Made by a program: the position numbers and the translations under genes. 39,237 bases of DNA from Lachnospiraceae bacterium (GTDB taxonomy: Bacteria > Bacillota > Clostridia > Lachnospirales > Lachnospiraceae). The notes beneath the pieces were generated by a model. That model ran no database searches. It saw only the letters and a list, made by a program, of their open reading frames with translations, and was not told where the DNA came from. Positions 8,170 to 16,165 of this stretch are shown piece after piece; positions within the stretch are counted from its first letter, which is position 1; every line of letters starts with the position of its first letter. Where the stretch lies: NCBI GenBank assembly GCA_021205385.1, contig JAJPXQ010000004.1, positions 1 to 39,237 of the forward strand, given 5' to 3'.

Positions 8170-8175
8170 TATGCA
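8162..8175. promoter_or_regulatory. Candidate ARG box over the argC -10 region
   Basis: TGTATAATTATGCA differs at two positions from the symmetric ARG box core TGAATAATTATTCA and covers the -10 box. It also supplies one arm of an 8-bp inverted repeat, TTGCATAA (8141-8148) and TTATGCAA (8169-8176), which brackets the promoter core. Arginine-dependent repression by an ArgR-type hexamer is the natural reading. Confidence 0.55.
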
Positions 8176-8269
8176 ATGCTCCGGCGGGAAATTATACTTT
8201 ACTTTCTATTTTAATTGGTTTATGATAGGAAAGTCCCGGCAAAGGGGCAGGATTGAGAGGTATACAAAA

Positions 8270-9310
8270 GTGATAAAAGCGGGAATTATCGGGGCGACCG
8301 GCTATGCCGGAGCGGAGCTGGTGCGGCTGCTGCTCGGTCACAGGGATGTGGAGATTGCGTGGTACGGCTCCCGGAGCTATGTGGATAAAGCCTATGCGTC
8401 GGTCTACCAGAACATGTTTCAGCTGGTGGATGCGAAATGTCTGGACGACAATATGGCGGCGATGGCGGACGCGGTGGACGTGATCTTCACGGCGACGCCG
8501 CAGGGCTTGTGCGCCTCCCTCGTGAACGAGGATATTTTAAATAAGGTAAAGATCATTGACTTAAGCGCAGATTTCCGGATCAAGGATGTATCGGTCTATG
8601 AGAAATGGTACGGCATCGAGCACAAGGCTCCGCAGTACATCGGCGAGGCCGTCTACGGTCTCTGTGAGGTCAACCGCGAGGCGGTGAAGAAGACGCGTCT
8701 GATTGCGAATCCGGGCTGCTATCCGACCTGCAGCTTCCTTTCCGTGTACCCTTGTGTGAAGGAGGGGCTGATCGACCCGAATACGCTCATCATCGACGCG
8801 AAGTCCGGCACCTCCGGCGCGGGCCGCGGGGCGAAGGTGGACAATCTCTTCTGCGAGGTCAATGAAAATATCAAGGCTTACGGGGTGGCTTCCCACCGGC
8901 ACACGCCGGAGATCGAGGAGCAGCTCTCCTACGCAGCGGGCGAGCCGGTCGTGATCAGTTTCACGCCGCATCTCGTACCGATGCAGAGAGGCATTCTCGT
9001 GACAGCCTATGCGTCGCTGAAAAAGGACGTTTCCTATGAGGAGGTAAAGGCTGTTTATGACAGATATTATGGAAATGAATTTTTCGTCCGCGTGCTGGAT
9101 GAGGGCGTCTGCCCGCAGACCCGCTGGGTGGAGGGCAGCAATTTTGTGGACGTGAATGTCAAGATTGACCCGCGGACAAAGCGCATCGTCATGATGGGCG
9201 CGATGGACAATCTGGTCAAGGGCGCGGCCGGTCAGGCGGTGCAGAACATGAATCTGCTCTTTGGTTTCGACGAGGCAGAGGGACTGCGGATGCCGCCGCT
9301 GTTCCCGTAA
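8270..9310 (+). CDS. argC: N-acetyl-gamma-glutamyl-phosphate reductase
   Basis: ArgC reduces N-acetylglutamyl phosphate with NADPH to the semialdehyde, the third step of arginine synthesis. The N-terminus has the dinucleotide-binding motif GIIGATGYAGAEL, and the catalytic Cys150 lies in ANPGCYPTC. The frame is open further upstream, but homologues begin at the sequence after GTG 8270, and GAGAGG lies 9 bases before it. This gives 346 residues, typical for the long form in Firmicutes. It is the first gene of argC-GNAT-argJ-argB-argD, where gaps are short or negative. Confidence 0.97.
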   Translation: MIKAGIIGATGYAGAELVRLLLGHRDVEIAWYGSRSYVDKAYASVYQNMFQLVDAKCLDDNMAAMADAVDVIFTATPQGLCASLVNEDILNKVKIIDLSADFRIKDVSVYEKWYGIEHKAPQYIGEAVYGLCEVNREAVKKTRLIANPGCYPTCSFLSVYPCVKEGLIDPNTLIIDAKSGTSGAGRGAKVDNLFCEVNENIKAYGVASHRHTPEIEEQLSYAAGEPVVISFTPHLVPMQRGILVTAYASLKKDVSYEEVKAVYDRYYGNEFFVRVLDEGVCPQTRWVEGSNFVDVNVKIDPRTKRIVMMGAMDNLVKGAAGQAVQNMNLLFGFDEAEGLRMPPLFP

Positions 9311-9332
9311 AAGAGAGGAAACGATACATATC

Positions 9333-9791
9333 ATGGATATCCGTGTGATGACCATCGACGATTATGACAAATTATACGAGCTCTGGATGACGATTCGCGG
9401 CTTTGGCATTCGCAGTATTGACGATTCCCGCGAGGGTGTGGAGCGCTTCCTCAGAAGGAATCCGACGACGAGCGTTACCGCCTGGGAGGGAGAGCTGCTG
9501 ATCGGCGCGATTCTCTGCGGACATGACGGCAGGAGGGGCTGCTTTTACCATGTCTGCGTGCGCAAGGGCTATCGGCGCCGCGGCGTCGGAAAAGCCATGG
9601 TTGTTACCTGCATGGAGGCGCTGCGCCGGGAGCAGATCAACAAGGTGTCGCTGATCGCCTTTACAAAAAATGACGTTGGAAACGCGTTCTGGAACAAGAT
9701 CGGCTGGACGAAGCGGCAGGATCTGAACTATTATGATTTTACGCTGAATGAGGAGAATATCACCGCATTTATAGAGGAGGATGACACATGA
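9333..9791 (+). CDS. GNAT family N-acetyltransferase in the arginine operon
   Basis: This 152-residue protein is a single GNAT domain. The acetyl-CoA binding motif A is visible as VCVRKGYRRRGVGKAMV, with the RxxGxG/A signature in RRRGVG, and motif B as AFWNKIGWTKRQDLNYYD. GAGG precedes ATG 9333, and the stop overlaps the argJ start by 4 bases, so it is translated as part of the arginine operon. Family membership does not reveal the substrate. Its position suggests an N-acetylglutamate synthase or a related acetylation that primes the cycle, but ArgJ may already do this. It is much shorter than classical ArgA, which also has an amino acid kinase domain. Confidence 0.88.
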   Translation: MDIRVMTIDDYDKLYELWMTIRGFGIRSIDDSREGVERFLRRNPTTSVTAWEGELLIGAILCGHDGRRGCFYHVCVRKGYRRRGVGKAMVVTCMEALRREQINKVSLIAFTKNDVGNAFWNKIGWTKRQDLNYYDFTLNEENITAFIEEDDT

Positions 9792-11011
9792 AGATCATTA
9801 CGGGCGGCGTGACCGCCGCGAAGGGCTTCGCGGCCGCGGCTGTGGAGGCTGAAATCAAATACCAGGGCCGGAAGGATATGGCGCTTATCTACAGCGAAGC
9901 GCCCTGCGTGACGGCCGGTACCTTTACGACGAATCTCGTCAAGGCCGCGCCGGTCAAGTGGGATCAGGCGCTTGTATACGGCGGACAGCCCGTGCGCGCT
10001 GTTGTTGTAAATTCCGGCATCGCGAACGCCTGCACCGGCGAGGAGGGCTACGGCTATTGCCGGAAGACCGCCGAAGCCGCCGCGGCAGCGCTGGATATCC
10101 CTGCAGATTCTGTGCTGGTAGCGTCCACGGGCGTGATCGGCATGCAGCTTCCGATCGACCGTATCGCGGCGGGTGTCACGAAGCTCGCGGATGAAAAGCA
10201 GTTTACGGAAGAGGCCGGACTTGAGGCCGCGCGCGCGATCATGACGACCGACACGAAGCCAAAATATGTCGGTGCGGAGGTCATGATCGGCGGTAAGACC
10301 GTCACGATCGGCGGTATGTGCAAAGGCTCCGGTATGATTCACCCCAACATGTGTACGATGTTGAGTTTCCTTACGACCGACGCCGCGATCACGAAGGAGA
10401 TGCTGCAGAAAGCCCTCTCCGACGACGTGCAGGATACTTACAATATGGTCTCCGTGGACGGAGACACCTCGACGAACGATACCCTGCTGCTGCTCGCAAA
10501 CGGCCTGGCCGGAAATCCTGTTATTTCCGCGGAGGGTGCCGACTATGAGACCTTCAAAGAAGCGCTTCACTATGTCAACACCGAGCTCGCGAAAAAAATA
10601 GCCGGCGACGGCGAGGGCGCGACCTGCCTCTTTGAGGCGAAGATCATCGGCGCCGAATCCCACGCGCAGGCAAAGGTCCTCGCCAAATCGATCATCACTT
10701 CGACGCTGACCAAGGCCGCGATCTACGGCCACGATGCAAACTGGGGCCGTATCCTCTGCGCAATGGGCTACTCCGGCGCGCAGTTCGATCCCGAAAAAGT
10801 CGATCTCTGGTTCGAGAGCGCCGCGGGCAAAATCAAGATCATCGAGAACGGCGTCTCGACCGGTTACAGCGAAGAACTTGCCACAAAGATTCTCTCCGAA
10901 GATTACGTGACCGCTATCGCTGACGTCAAAATGGGCAGCGAGAGCGCCCTCGCCTGGGGCTGTGACCTGACCCACGAGTATGTGAATATCAATGCGGACT
11001 ACCGCAGTTAA
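9788..11011 (+). CDS. argJ: Bifunctional glutamate N-acetyltransferase / amino-acid acetyltransferase
   Basis: ArgJ moves the acetyl group from N-acetylornithine to glutamate, regenerating N-acetylglutamate; bifunctional forms also use acetyl-CoA. The 407-residue precursor is expected to cleave itself into two chains at the conserved threonine in KGSGMIHPNMCTMLSF; Thr190 is the predicted nucleophile. The residue before it is Cys rather than the more usual Ala. The start overlaps the GNAT gene by 4 bases, and argB follows 9 bases later. Whether this enzyme is mono- or bifunctional cannot be told from sequence alone; the neighbouring GNAT leaves the question open. Confidence 0.97.
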   Translation: MKIITGGVTAAKGFAAAAVEAEIKYQGRKDMALIYSEAPCVTAGTFTTNLVKAAPVKWDQALVYGGQPVRAVVVNSGIANACTGEEGYGYCRKTAEAAAAALDIPADSVLVASTGVIGMQLPIDRIAAGVTKLADEKQFTEEAGLEAARAIMTTDTKPKYVGAEVMIGGKTVTIGGMCKGSGMIHPNMCTMLSFLTTDAAITKEMLQKALSDDVQDTYNMVSVDGDTSTNDTLLLLANGLAGNPVISAEGADYETFKEALHYVNTELAKKIAGDGEGATCLFEAKIIGAESHAQAKVLAKSIITSTLTKAAIYGHDANWGRILCAMGYSGAQFDPEKVDLWFESAAGKIKIIENGVSTGYSEELATKILSEDYVTAIADVKMGSESALAWGCDLTHEYVNINADYRS

Positions 11012-11020
11012 GGAGCTGAC

Positions 11021-11917
11021 ATGAGAGAAGATTATGAGAAATATATGGAGAAAGCAGCCGTCCTGATCGAGGCGCTGCCCTACATCCAGAAGTTCAACCG
11101 GAAAATCATCGTCGTCAAGTACGGCGGCAGCGCCATGGTCGACGAAAACCTGAAAAAAAGCGTGATCAGCGACGTGACGCTTCTGAAGCTCGTCGGCTTC
11201 AAGCCGATCATCGTCCACGGCGGCGGTAAGGAGATCAGCAAGTGGGTCGGCAAAGTCGGCATGGAGCCGCGCTTTGTCAACGGCTTGCGCGTGACCGACG
11301 AGGCCACGATGGAGATCGCCGAGATGGTTCTGGGCCGTGTGAACAAGAGCCTCGTGACGATGGTGCAGGAGCTCGGCGTCAAAGCCGTCGGTATCAGCGG
11401 CAAGGACGGCGGCCTTCTGAAGGTGCACAAGAAATATTCCGACGGACAGGATATCGGCTACGTCGGGGAGATCGATGAGGTGAATCCGAAGATTCTCTAC
11501 GACCTGCTGGAGAAGGATTTCCTGCCGATCGTGTGTCCGATCGGTCTTGATGAGAATTTCGAGACCTACAATATCAACGCCGATGACGCGGCCTGCGCGA
11601 TCGCGCGATCGGTGAAGGCCAATAAGCTTGCATTCCTGACCGACATCGAGGGCGTGTACCGGGATTTCAATGATAAAGATTCCCTGATTTCCGAGATCTC
11701 CGTCAGCGAGGCGAGAGAGCTGATCAGCGGCGGGACGATTGGCGGCGGTATGCTTCCGAAGCTCGCGAACTGCATCGATGCGATCGAGGCGGGCGTATCC
11801 CGCGTCCATATCATAGACGGGCGTATCCCGCACAGCGTACTGATGGAAGTATTTTCAAACCGGGGCGTCGGCACGGCGATCCTGGGAGACGGAGAGGAGA
11901 GATTTTATCATGAGTAA
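11021..11917 (+). CDS. argB: Acetylglutamate kinase
   Basis: ArgB phosphorylates N-acetylglutamate with ATP, the second step of arginine synthesis. The 298-residue amino acid kinase fold shows VVKYGGSAM near residues 31-39, the glycine-rich loop [10 protein letters not shown], and the C-terminal substrate region [14 protein letters not shown]. The extended N-terminal helix ([19 protein letters not shown]) matches arginine-sensitive hexameric kinases, so feedback inhibition by arginine is likely. The start follows AAGGAG. Its last 8 bases overlap argD. Confidence 0.97.
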   Translation: MREDYEKYMEKAAVLIEALPYIQKFNRKIIVVKYGGSAMVDENLKKSVISDVTLLKLVGFKPIIVHGGGKEISKWVGKVGMEPRFVNGLRVTDEATMEIAEMVLGRVNKSLVTMVQELGVKAVGISGKDGGLLKVHKKYSDGQDIGYVGEIDEVNPKILYDLLEKDFLPIVCPIGLDENFETYNINADDAACAIARSVKANKLAFLTDIEGVYRDFNDKDSLISEISVSEARELISGGTIGGGMLPKLANCIDAIEAGVSRVHIIDGRIPHSVLMEVFSNRGVGTAILGDGEERFYHE

Positions 11918-13097
11918 TCCGTATATTGAGCAGGCGGAGGAGGCCATTCTCCATACCTACAACCGTTACCAGATTGTGCTGGACCACGGGGAAGGCGTAC
12001 ATCTCTACGATGTAAACGGCAAGGAATATCTGGATTTTGCGGCAGGCATCGCGGTACAGTCGCTCGGCTACAATAATAAGAAATATACGCAGGCGCTGAA
12101 GGATCAGATCGATAAGCTGACCCATATCTCCAATCTGTACTACTCTGTCCCGATGATGGAAGCCGCGCAGAAGGTGAAGAAGGCCAGCGGTATGGAGAAG
12201 GTATTCTTCACAAACAGCGGCACCGAGGCGATTGAAGGCGCGCTGAAGGTTGCCCGGAAATATTCCTATGGAAAATACGGGAAGGACCGCTACGAGATCA
12301 TTGCGATGAACCATTCCTTCCACGGCAGGAGCATGGGCGCGCTCTCCGTGACCGGTAACGCGCACTACCGCGAGCCCTTTGAACCGCTGATCGGCGGCGT
12401 GCGCTTCGCGGATTACAACGATCTGGAGAGCGTGAAGGCGCAGGTGACGGACAAGACCTGCGGAATTATTCTCGAGACGCTGCAGGGCGAGGGCGGCATC
12501 TATCCGGCCACGGAGGAATTCCTGAAGGGACTGCGCGCGCTCTGTGATGAGAAGGACCTGATCCTGATTCTTGATGAGATTCAGTGCGGCATGGGCCGGA
12601 CCGGTTATCCGTTTGCCTGGCAGGAGTACGGCGTGGAGCCGGATGTGATGACCTGCGCCAAGGCGCTCGGCTGCGGCGTGCCGGTGGGCGCTTTTGTCGT
12701 TGGGAAAAAGGCTGCGGAGAGTTCGCTCGCTCCCGGAGATCACGGCACGACCTATGGCGGAAATCCCTTTGTCTGCGCTGCGGTGAGCGTGGTGTTCGAT
12801 CTTTATGAAGAGGAACATATTCTGGAAAATGTCCGCGAGGTCGGCGCGTATCTCACCGAAAAGCTGGATGCACTTGTACAGAAATATGATTTCTTCGCGG
12901 AGCGCCGCGGTAAGGGGCTGATCCAGGGCATCGAGGTGACGGGCCGCCCGATCGGCGAGATCGTGAGCCGCGCACAGGAGGAAGGCGTGCTTATCATCAC
13001 GGCGGGCAGCAATGTGCTGCGCTTCGTGCCGCCGCTCGTGATCACGAAGGCGGACGTGGACGAGATGGTTACAAAGCTGGAGAAAGCTTTACTGTAA
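11910..13097 (+). CDS. argD: Acetylornithine aminotransferase
   Basis: ArgD is a class III pyridoxal-phosphate aminotransferase that converts N-acetylglutamate semialdehyde to N-acetylornithine using glutamate. Visible motifs are [18 protein letters not shown] for phosphate binding, [12 protein letters not shown], and the Schiff-base Lys251 in [15 protein letters not shown]. The 395-residue length is normal. It overlaps argB by 8 bases and appears to be the last arginine gene; no terminator is evident before the next gene 19 bases later. Confidence 0.96.
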   Translation: MSNPYIEQAEEAILHTYNRYQIVLDHGEGVHLYDVNGKEYLDFAAGIAVQSLGYNNKKYTQALKDQIDKLTHISNLYYSVPMMEAAQKVKKASGMEKVFFTNSGTEAIEGALKVARKYSYGKYGKDRYEIIAMNHSFHGRSMGALSVTGNAHYREPFEPLIGGVRFADYNDLESVKAQVTDKTCGIILETLQGEGGIYPATEEFLKGLRALCDEKDLILILDEIQCGMGRTGYPFAWQEYGVEPDVMTCAKALGCGVPVGAFVVGKKAAESSLAPGDHGTTYGGNPFVCAAVSVVFDLYEEEHILENVREVGAYLTEKLDALVQKYDFFAERRGKGLIQGIEVTGRPIGEIVSRAQEEGVLIITAGSNVLRFVPPLVITKADVDEMVTKLEKALL

Positions 13098-13116
13098 AAT
13101 ACAGAAAGGATATCGC

Positions 13117-14430
13117 ATGAAAATACCGTGGAAAAAGCCGCTCATTGCACTGCTTGCGCTGATGTTTCTGGCGCAGTGCATCCACTCCGCCCTGGAAAAC
13201 AGGCCGGTGGAACCGGAGCTTGTGGAAGAGCAGCCGATTCTGGTCTGGTATACCGATCCGGAGCTCCAGGAATACATGGAGACGACGGCGGCTGAGGCAG
13301 AGGAAGCCTATGGCATCGAGGTGAATACCGGGCTCGTGTCGGAGGTGGATTACATCGAGACCATCGGTGAGCGCTCCATGGCAGAGGAGATGACCGGGCC
13401 GGATCTCTATGTCGCGTCCAGTTCCCAGCTCGAGAAGGCCTATCTGGCGGGGCTGGCGTCCCGGCTGGATGATGACGGTATTGCGGAGGAGTATTCGGAA
13501 AAAGCGGCTCATGCCGTGACTTATGACGGCGAGACGGTGGCGCTGCCCTTCTACATTGAGACCTGCTTTCTCCTGTATAATCGTTACTATACGGAGGAGG
13601 CGCCGGCTACGATCGACGACATCCTGACCTATGCGGAGGCCTTTGAGTCAGACGATGTGACCTCTCTGGTGGAAAACATTTTTGCATGGAATGTGGCCGA
13701 TGTAATTGACAATTATATGTTTCTCGGCGCGTATACCGAGCTGGGCGGCGAGGACGGCGACGATAAGGAGCAGGTGTCGCTTGATCTGGAAAAGATTGAA
13801 GAATGCCTGAGTTATTATCAGAGTCTGAACGAATATTTCGCAATTGACGCGGACACGGTCACCTCCGATGATGTGATTCAGGATTTCATTGACGGCAGGA
13901 CCGTCTTTGTGATTGCCAATGTCGCCATGCTTGCACAGCTCGATCAGGCGGTGGATGCCGGAGAGCTGCCGGAATATCCGACAGAGCGGACGGTGACGGA
14001 TGAGAATGGGGAGGAGACGACGGAGGAACTCTCCTATGAGCCTTTCTACGCGGCAGCTGCGCTGCCGGATCTGAGTTCAGAGCTTGCGTCACGCGGTCTG
14101 TCCGTGACGAACTCGATCGTGGTAAATCCATATTCGGCGAATACGGAGATGGCGGAGGCTGTTGCCCGTTATTTCACGGAGGACAAGGCGGACGAGCTTT
14201 ACAGCATGGTTGGAAAGCTTCCGGCATATCGGAACCTCGCGGAAGATCCGACGCCCGCCTGGGAGGCAGTCTGCACGGCCTACGATGCGGCGGCGGAGAC
14301 GCCGAAGATCATCGAGCTCTCCGATATGTGGCTGAATCTGGAGGCCACGCTGGCCGATATCTGGCGCGGCGAGGATGCAGGGGACGAGATCGCGGAATTT
14401 GCAGGACTGCTGGAGAGCCGACTGGACTGA
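13117..14430 (+). CDS. Extracellular solute-binding protein, orphan
   Basis: The 437-residue protein has an N-terminal hydrophobic export segment (residues 8-20) and a mature part resembling family 1 sugar-binding proteins of ABC importers: ILVWYTDPELQEYMETTAAE early, then DLYVASSSQLEKAYLAG, and VALPFYIETCFLLYN. The possible lipobox is LAQC with Cys21, but Gln at -1 is not standard, so it may be an uncleaved membrane anchor. The mature protein is very acidic. No ABC permease or ATPase gene is adjacent; it sits 19 bases behind argD and may be read through from that operon. The ligand is unknown. Confidence 0.78.
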   Translation: MKIPWKKPLIALLALMFLAQCIHSALENRPVEPELVEEQPILVWYTDPELQEYMETTAAEAEEAYGIEVNTGLVSEVDYIETIGERSMAEEMTGPDLYVASSSQLEKAYLAGLASRLDDDGIAEEYSEKAAHAVTYDGETVALPFYIETCFLLYNRYYTEEAPATIDDILTYAEAFESDDVTSLVENIFAWNVADVIDNYMFLGAYTELGGEDGDDKEQVSLDLEKIEECLSYYQSLNEYFAIDADTVTSDDVIQDFIDGRTVFVIANVAMLAQLDQAVDAGELPEYPTERTVTDENGEETTEELSYEPFYAAAALPDLSSELASRGLSVTNSIVVNPYSANTEMAEAVARYFTEDKADELYSMVGKLPAYRNLAEDPTPAWEAVCTAYDAAAETPKIIELSDMWLNLEATLADIWRGEDAGDEIAEFAGLLESRLD

Positions 14431-14496
14431 GGACATGGAAAAAGCATAGAATCCGGCCATATGGGAATACTTTCAGGAAAGAAGGAGGTTTCCCCT

Positions 14497-14931
14497 ATGG
14501 TCGGAATTTTTATTGCCCTGATATCCGGCGCACTCATGAGTATTCAGGGCGTTTTCAACACCGAGGTGACGGAGCAGAGCAGCGTCTGGGCTTCCGCCTC
14601 GTGGGTGCAGTTTTCGGCGCTGCTGACCTGTCTGGCGATCTGGGCGGCTTTTGACCGCGAGAGCCTGATGCATGTTGTGCGGGTTACACCGAAGTATATG
14701 CTGCTCGGCGGCGTGTTCGGTGCGTTTATTACCTATACGGTTATTCAGGGCATGTCCGCTCTCGGCCCGGCGCGCGCAACGATGCTGATCGTTATCGCGC
14801 AGCTTGCGGTTTCGTGGGCCATTGAACTTCTGGGTCTCTTTGGCGTGGACAAAGCAGAGTTTTCGATTCGGAAGCTGCTCGGCCTTGTGGTAGCCGTGGC
14901 AGGAGTCGTGGTGTTTGAGTGGGAAAAATAA
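14497..14931 (+). CDS. Small DMT-superfamily transporter (YdcZ/DUF606-like)
   Basis: This 144-residue integral membrane protein has five predicted membrane helices, beginning with MVGIFIALISGALMS, and resembles the five-helix half-size DMT_YdcZ proteins. Such proteins act as dimers or as pairs; only one copy is present here. ATG 14497 is chosen because AAGAAGGAGG lies just upstream; a 12-residue extension from 14461 would place that site inside the gene. The substrate is unknown. Confidence 0.8.
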   Translation: MVGIFIALISGALMSIQGVFNTEVTEQSSVWASASWVQFSALLTCLAIWAAFDRESLMHVVRVTPKYMLLGGVFGAFITYTVIQGMSALGPARATMLIVIAQLAVSWAIELLGLFGVDKAEFSIRKLLGLVVAVAGVVVFEWEK

Positions 14932-14942
14932 AAAAGATTCCC

Positions 14943-14971
14943 TTGTCTTTTCTGTTCGGGTCAGTTACAAT
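14943..14971 (+). promoter_or_regulatory. Sigma-A promoter of the comEA-like gene cluster
   Basis: TTGTCT (14943-14948) and TACAAT (14966-14971) are separated by 17 bases, 44 bases before the GTG start of the comEA-like gene. It may drive the whole block through holA, since the genes downstream are closely spaced. Confidence 0.6.
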
Positions 14972-15014
14972 GGAGACGGACACAGAAAAGCTTTTCCCCG
15001 GAAAGGAGAGAAGC

Positions 15015-15464
15015 GTGACATATAAGAGAATCAGAGATTTGGCTGTATTCGGTCTGGCACTGCTTCTGAGCATGAGTCTGTCCGGATGCAGTTTTTCTTT
15101 TCTGGGTTTCCGCGTCGGAAAGAGCGAGGACTTCGTGTTTTACTGCGCGGAGGAAGTTGAAGACAGCCAGGCGACGGCGGTGGAGTCCGCTCAGGCGAGC
15201 GATGGATTTGGTGAAGCGGGGGCAGCGACAGAAGGAAGTGCGGAAGGCACCGGCGGAGAGTCCGCTGACACCCGCGTGAATATCAACACTGCTGACCGCG
15301 AGGCGCTGATGAGCCTGAACGGCATCGGCGAGAGCCGGGCGGATGCGATCATTGAGTACCGGACGCAGAACGGCTCTTTTTCGAGTCCGGAGCAGATTAT
15401 GGAAGTCTCCGGCATTGCGGAGGGCATTTACGCAAAAATCAAAGATCAGATCAGAGTTCAGTGA
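15015..15464 (+). CDS. comEA: ComEA-like helix-hairpin-helix DNA-binding lipoprotein
   Basis: The 149-residue protein begins with a signal peptide ending in the lipobox LSGC, then a Ser/Ala/Glu/Gly-rich linker, then a ComEA-type helix-hairpin-helix domain in the last 65 residues: VNINTADREALMSLNGIGES and GSFSSPEQIMEVSGI. ComEA binds double-stranded DNA on the outside of the membrane and passes it to ComEC. Here it is lipid-anchored rather than held by a transmembrane helix as in Bacillus. GTG 15015 is preferred because AAGGAG lies 6 bases upstream and the signal peptide begins there. It is the first gene of the cluster that also holds comEC. Confidence 0.88.
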   Translation: MTYKRIRDLAVFGLALLLSMSLSGCSFSFLGFRVGKSEDFVFYCAEEVEDSQATAVESAQASDGFGEAGAATEGSAEGTGGESADTRVNINTADREALMSLNGIGESRADAIIEYRTQNGSFSSPEQIMEVSGIAEGIYAKIKDQIRVQ

Positions 15465-15475
15465 GGAGGGGCATG

Positions 15476-16165
15476 ATGGCACAGAGAATACTGGTGGTGG
15501 ACGATGAAAAGCTGATTGTGAAGGGGATCCGTTTCAGCCTCGAGCAGGACGGCATGGAAGTGGACTGCGCCTATGACGGGGAGGAAGCGCTCGAGAAGAT
15601 ACGTGCGAACGAGTATGATCTCATTTTGCTGGACGTGATGCTGCCGAAGCTGAATGGCTTTGAGGTGTGTCAGCAGGTGCGTGAGTTTTCCAGCGTTCCG
15701 GTTGTCATGCTGACAGCGAAGGGCGACGATATGGACAAGATCCTCGGCCTGGACTACGGCGCGGACGATTACATTACAAAGCCTTTCAATATTCTCGAGG
15801 TCAAGGCCCGGATCAAGGCGATCATGCGCCGGACGAAGAAGAAGGAGCCGGAGAAGGAGACTCTTCGGGTGATCGACAAAGGGGATCTGCATATGGACTG
15901 CGAGGGGCGCAGGCTGAGCATTGCCGGGAAAGAGATCAATCTGACGGCAAAGGAATTTGATCTGCTTGAGCTGATGGCGACGAACCCGAATCGCGTGTAC
16001 AGCCGGGATCATCTGCTGAATGCCGTGTGGGGCTATGATTACCCGGGCGATGTGCGGACTGTGGACGTGCATATCCGCCGCCTGCGTGAGAAGATCGAGC
16101 CAAATCCGAGCGAACCGAAATACGTACATACGAAATGGGGAGTAGGGTACTACTTTAATGTTTAA
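15476..16165 (+). CDS. OmpR/PhoB-type response regulator
   Basis: The 229-residue protein has an N-terminal receiver domain with acidic pocket Asp9-Asp10, phosphoacceptor Asp53 in LILLDVMLP and the conserved Lys in ITKPFN, followed by a winged-helix DNA-binding domain (LTAKEFDLLELM, TVDVHIRRLREKI, GVGYYF). ATG 15476 is chosen because GGAGGGG sits at a suitable distance; the ATG three bases earlier is closer to it. It overlaps the histidine kinase gene by 8 bases, which strongly suggests they are partners. Targets are unknown; the neighbouring envelope and competence genes are candidates. Confidence 0.95.
   Translation: MAQRILVVDDEKLIVKGIRFSLEQDGMEVDCAYDGEEALEKIRANEYDLILLDVMLPKLNGFEVCQQVREFSSVPVVMLTAKGDDMDKILGLDYGADDYITKPFNILEVKARIKAIMRRTKKKEPEKETLRVIDKGDLHMDCEGRRLSIAGKEINLTAKEFDLLELMATNPNRVYSRDHLLNAVWGYDYPGDVRTVDVHIRRLREKIEPNPSEPKYVHTKWGVGYYFNV

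Noticed and set aside
8176-8269. A riboswitch or T-box in the argC leader
   Set aside because: The leader is only about 94 bases, shows no T-box sequence and no strong terminator hairpin; ARG boxes explain regulation better.
9731-11833. A 700-codon open frame on the minus strand across argJ and argB
   Set aside because: It is the antisense shadow of two unmistakable arginine genes, caused by codon bias; it has no ribosome binding site and low-complexity His/Asp/Arg-rich content.
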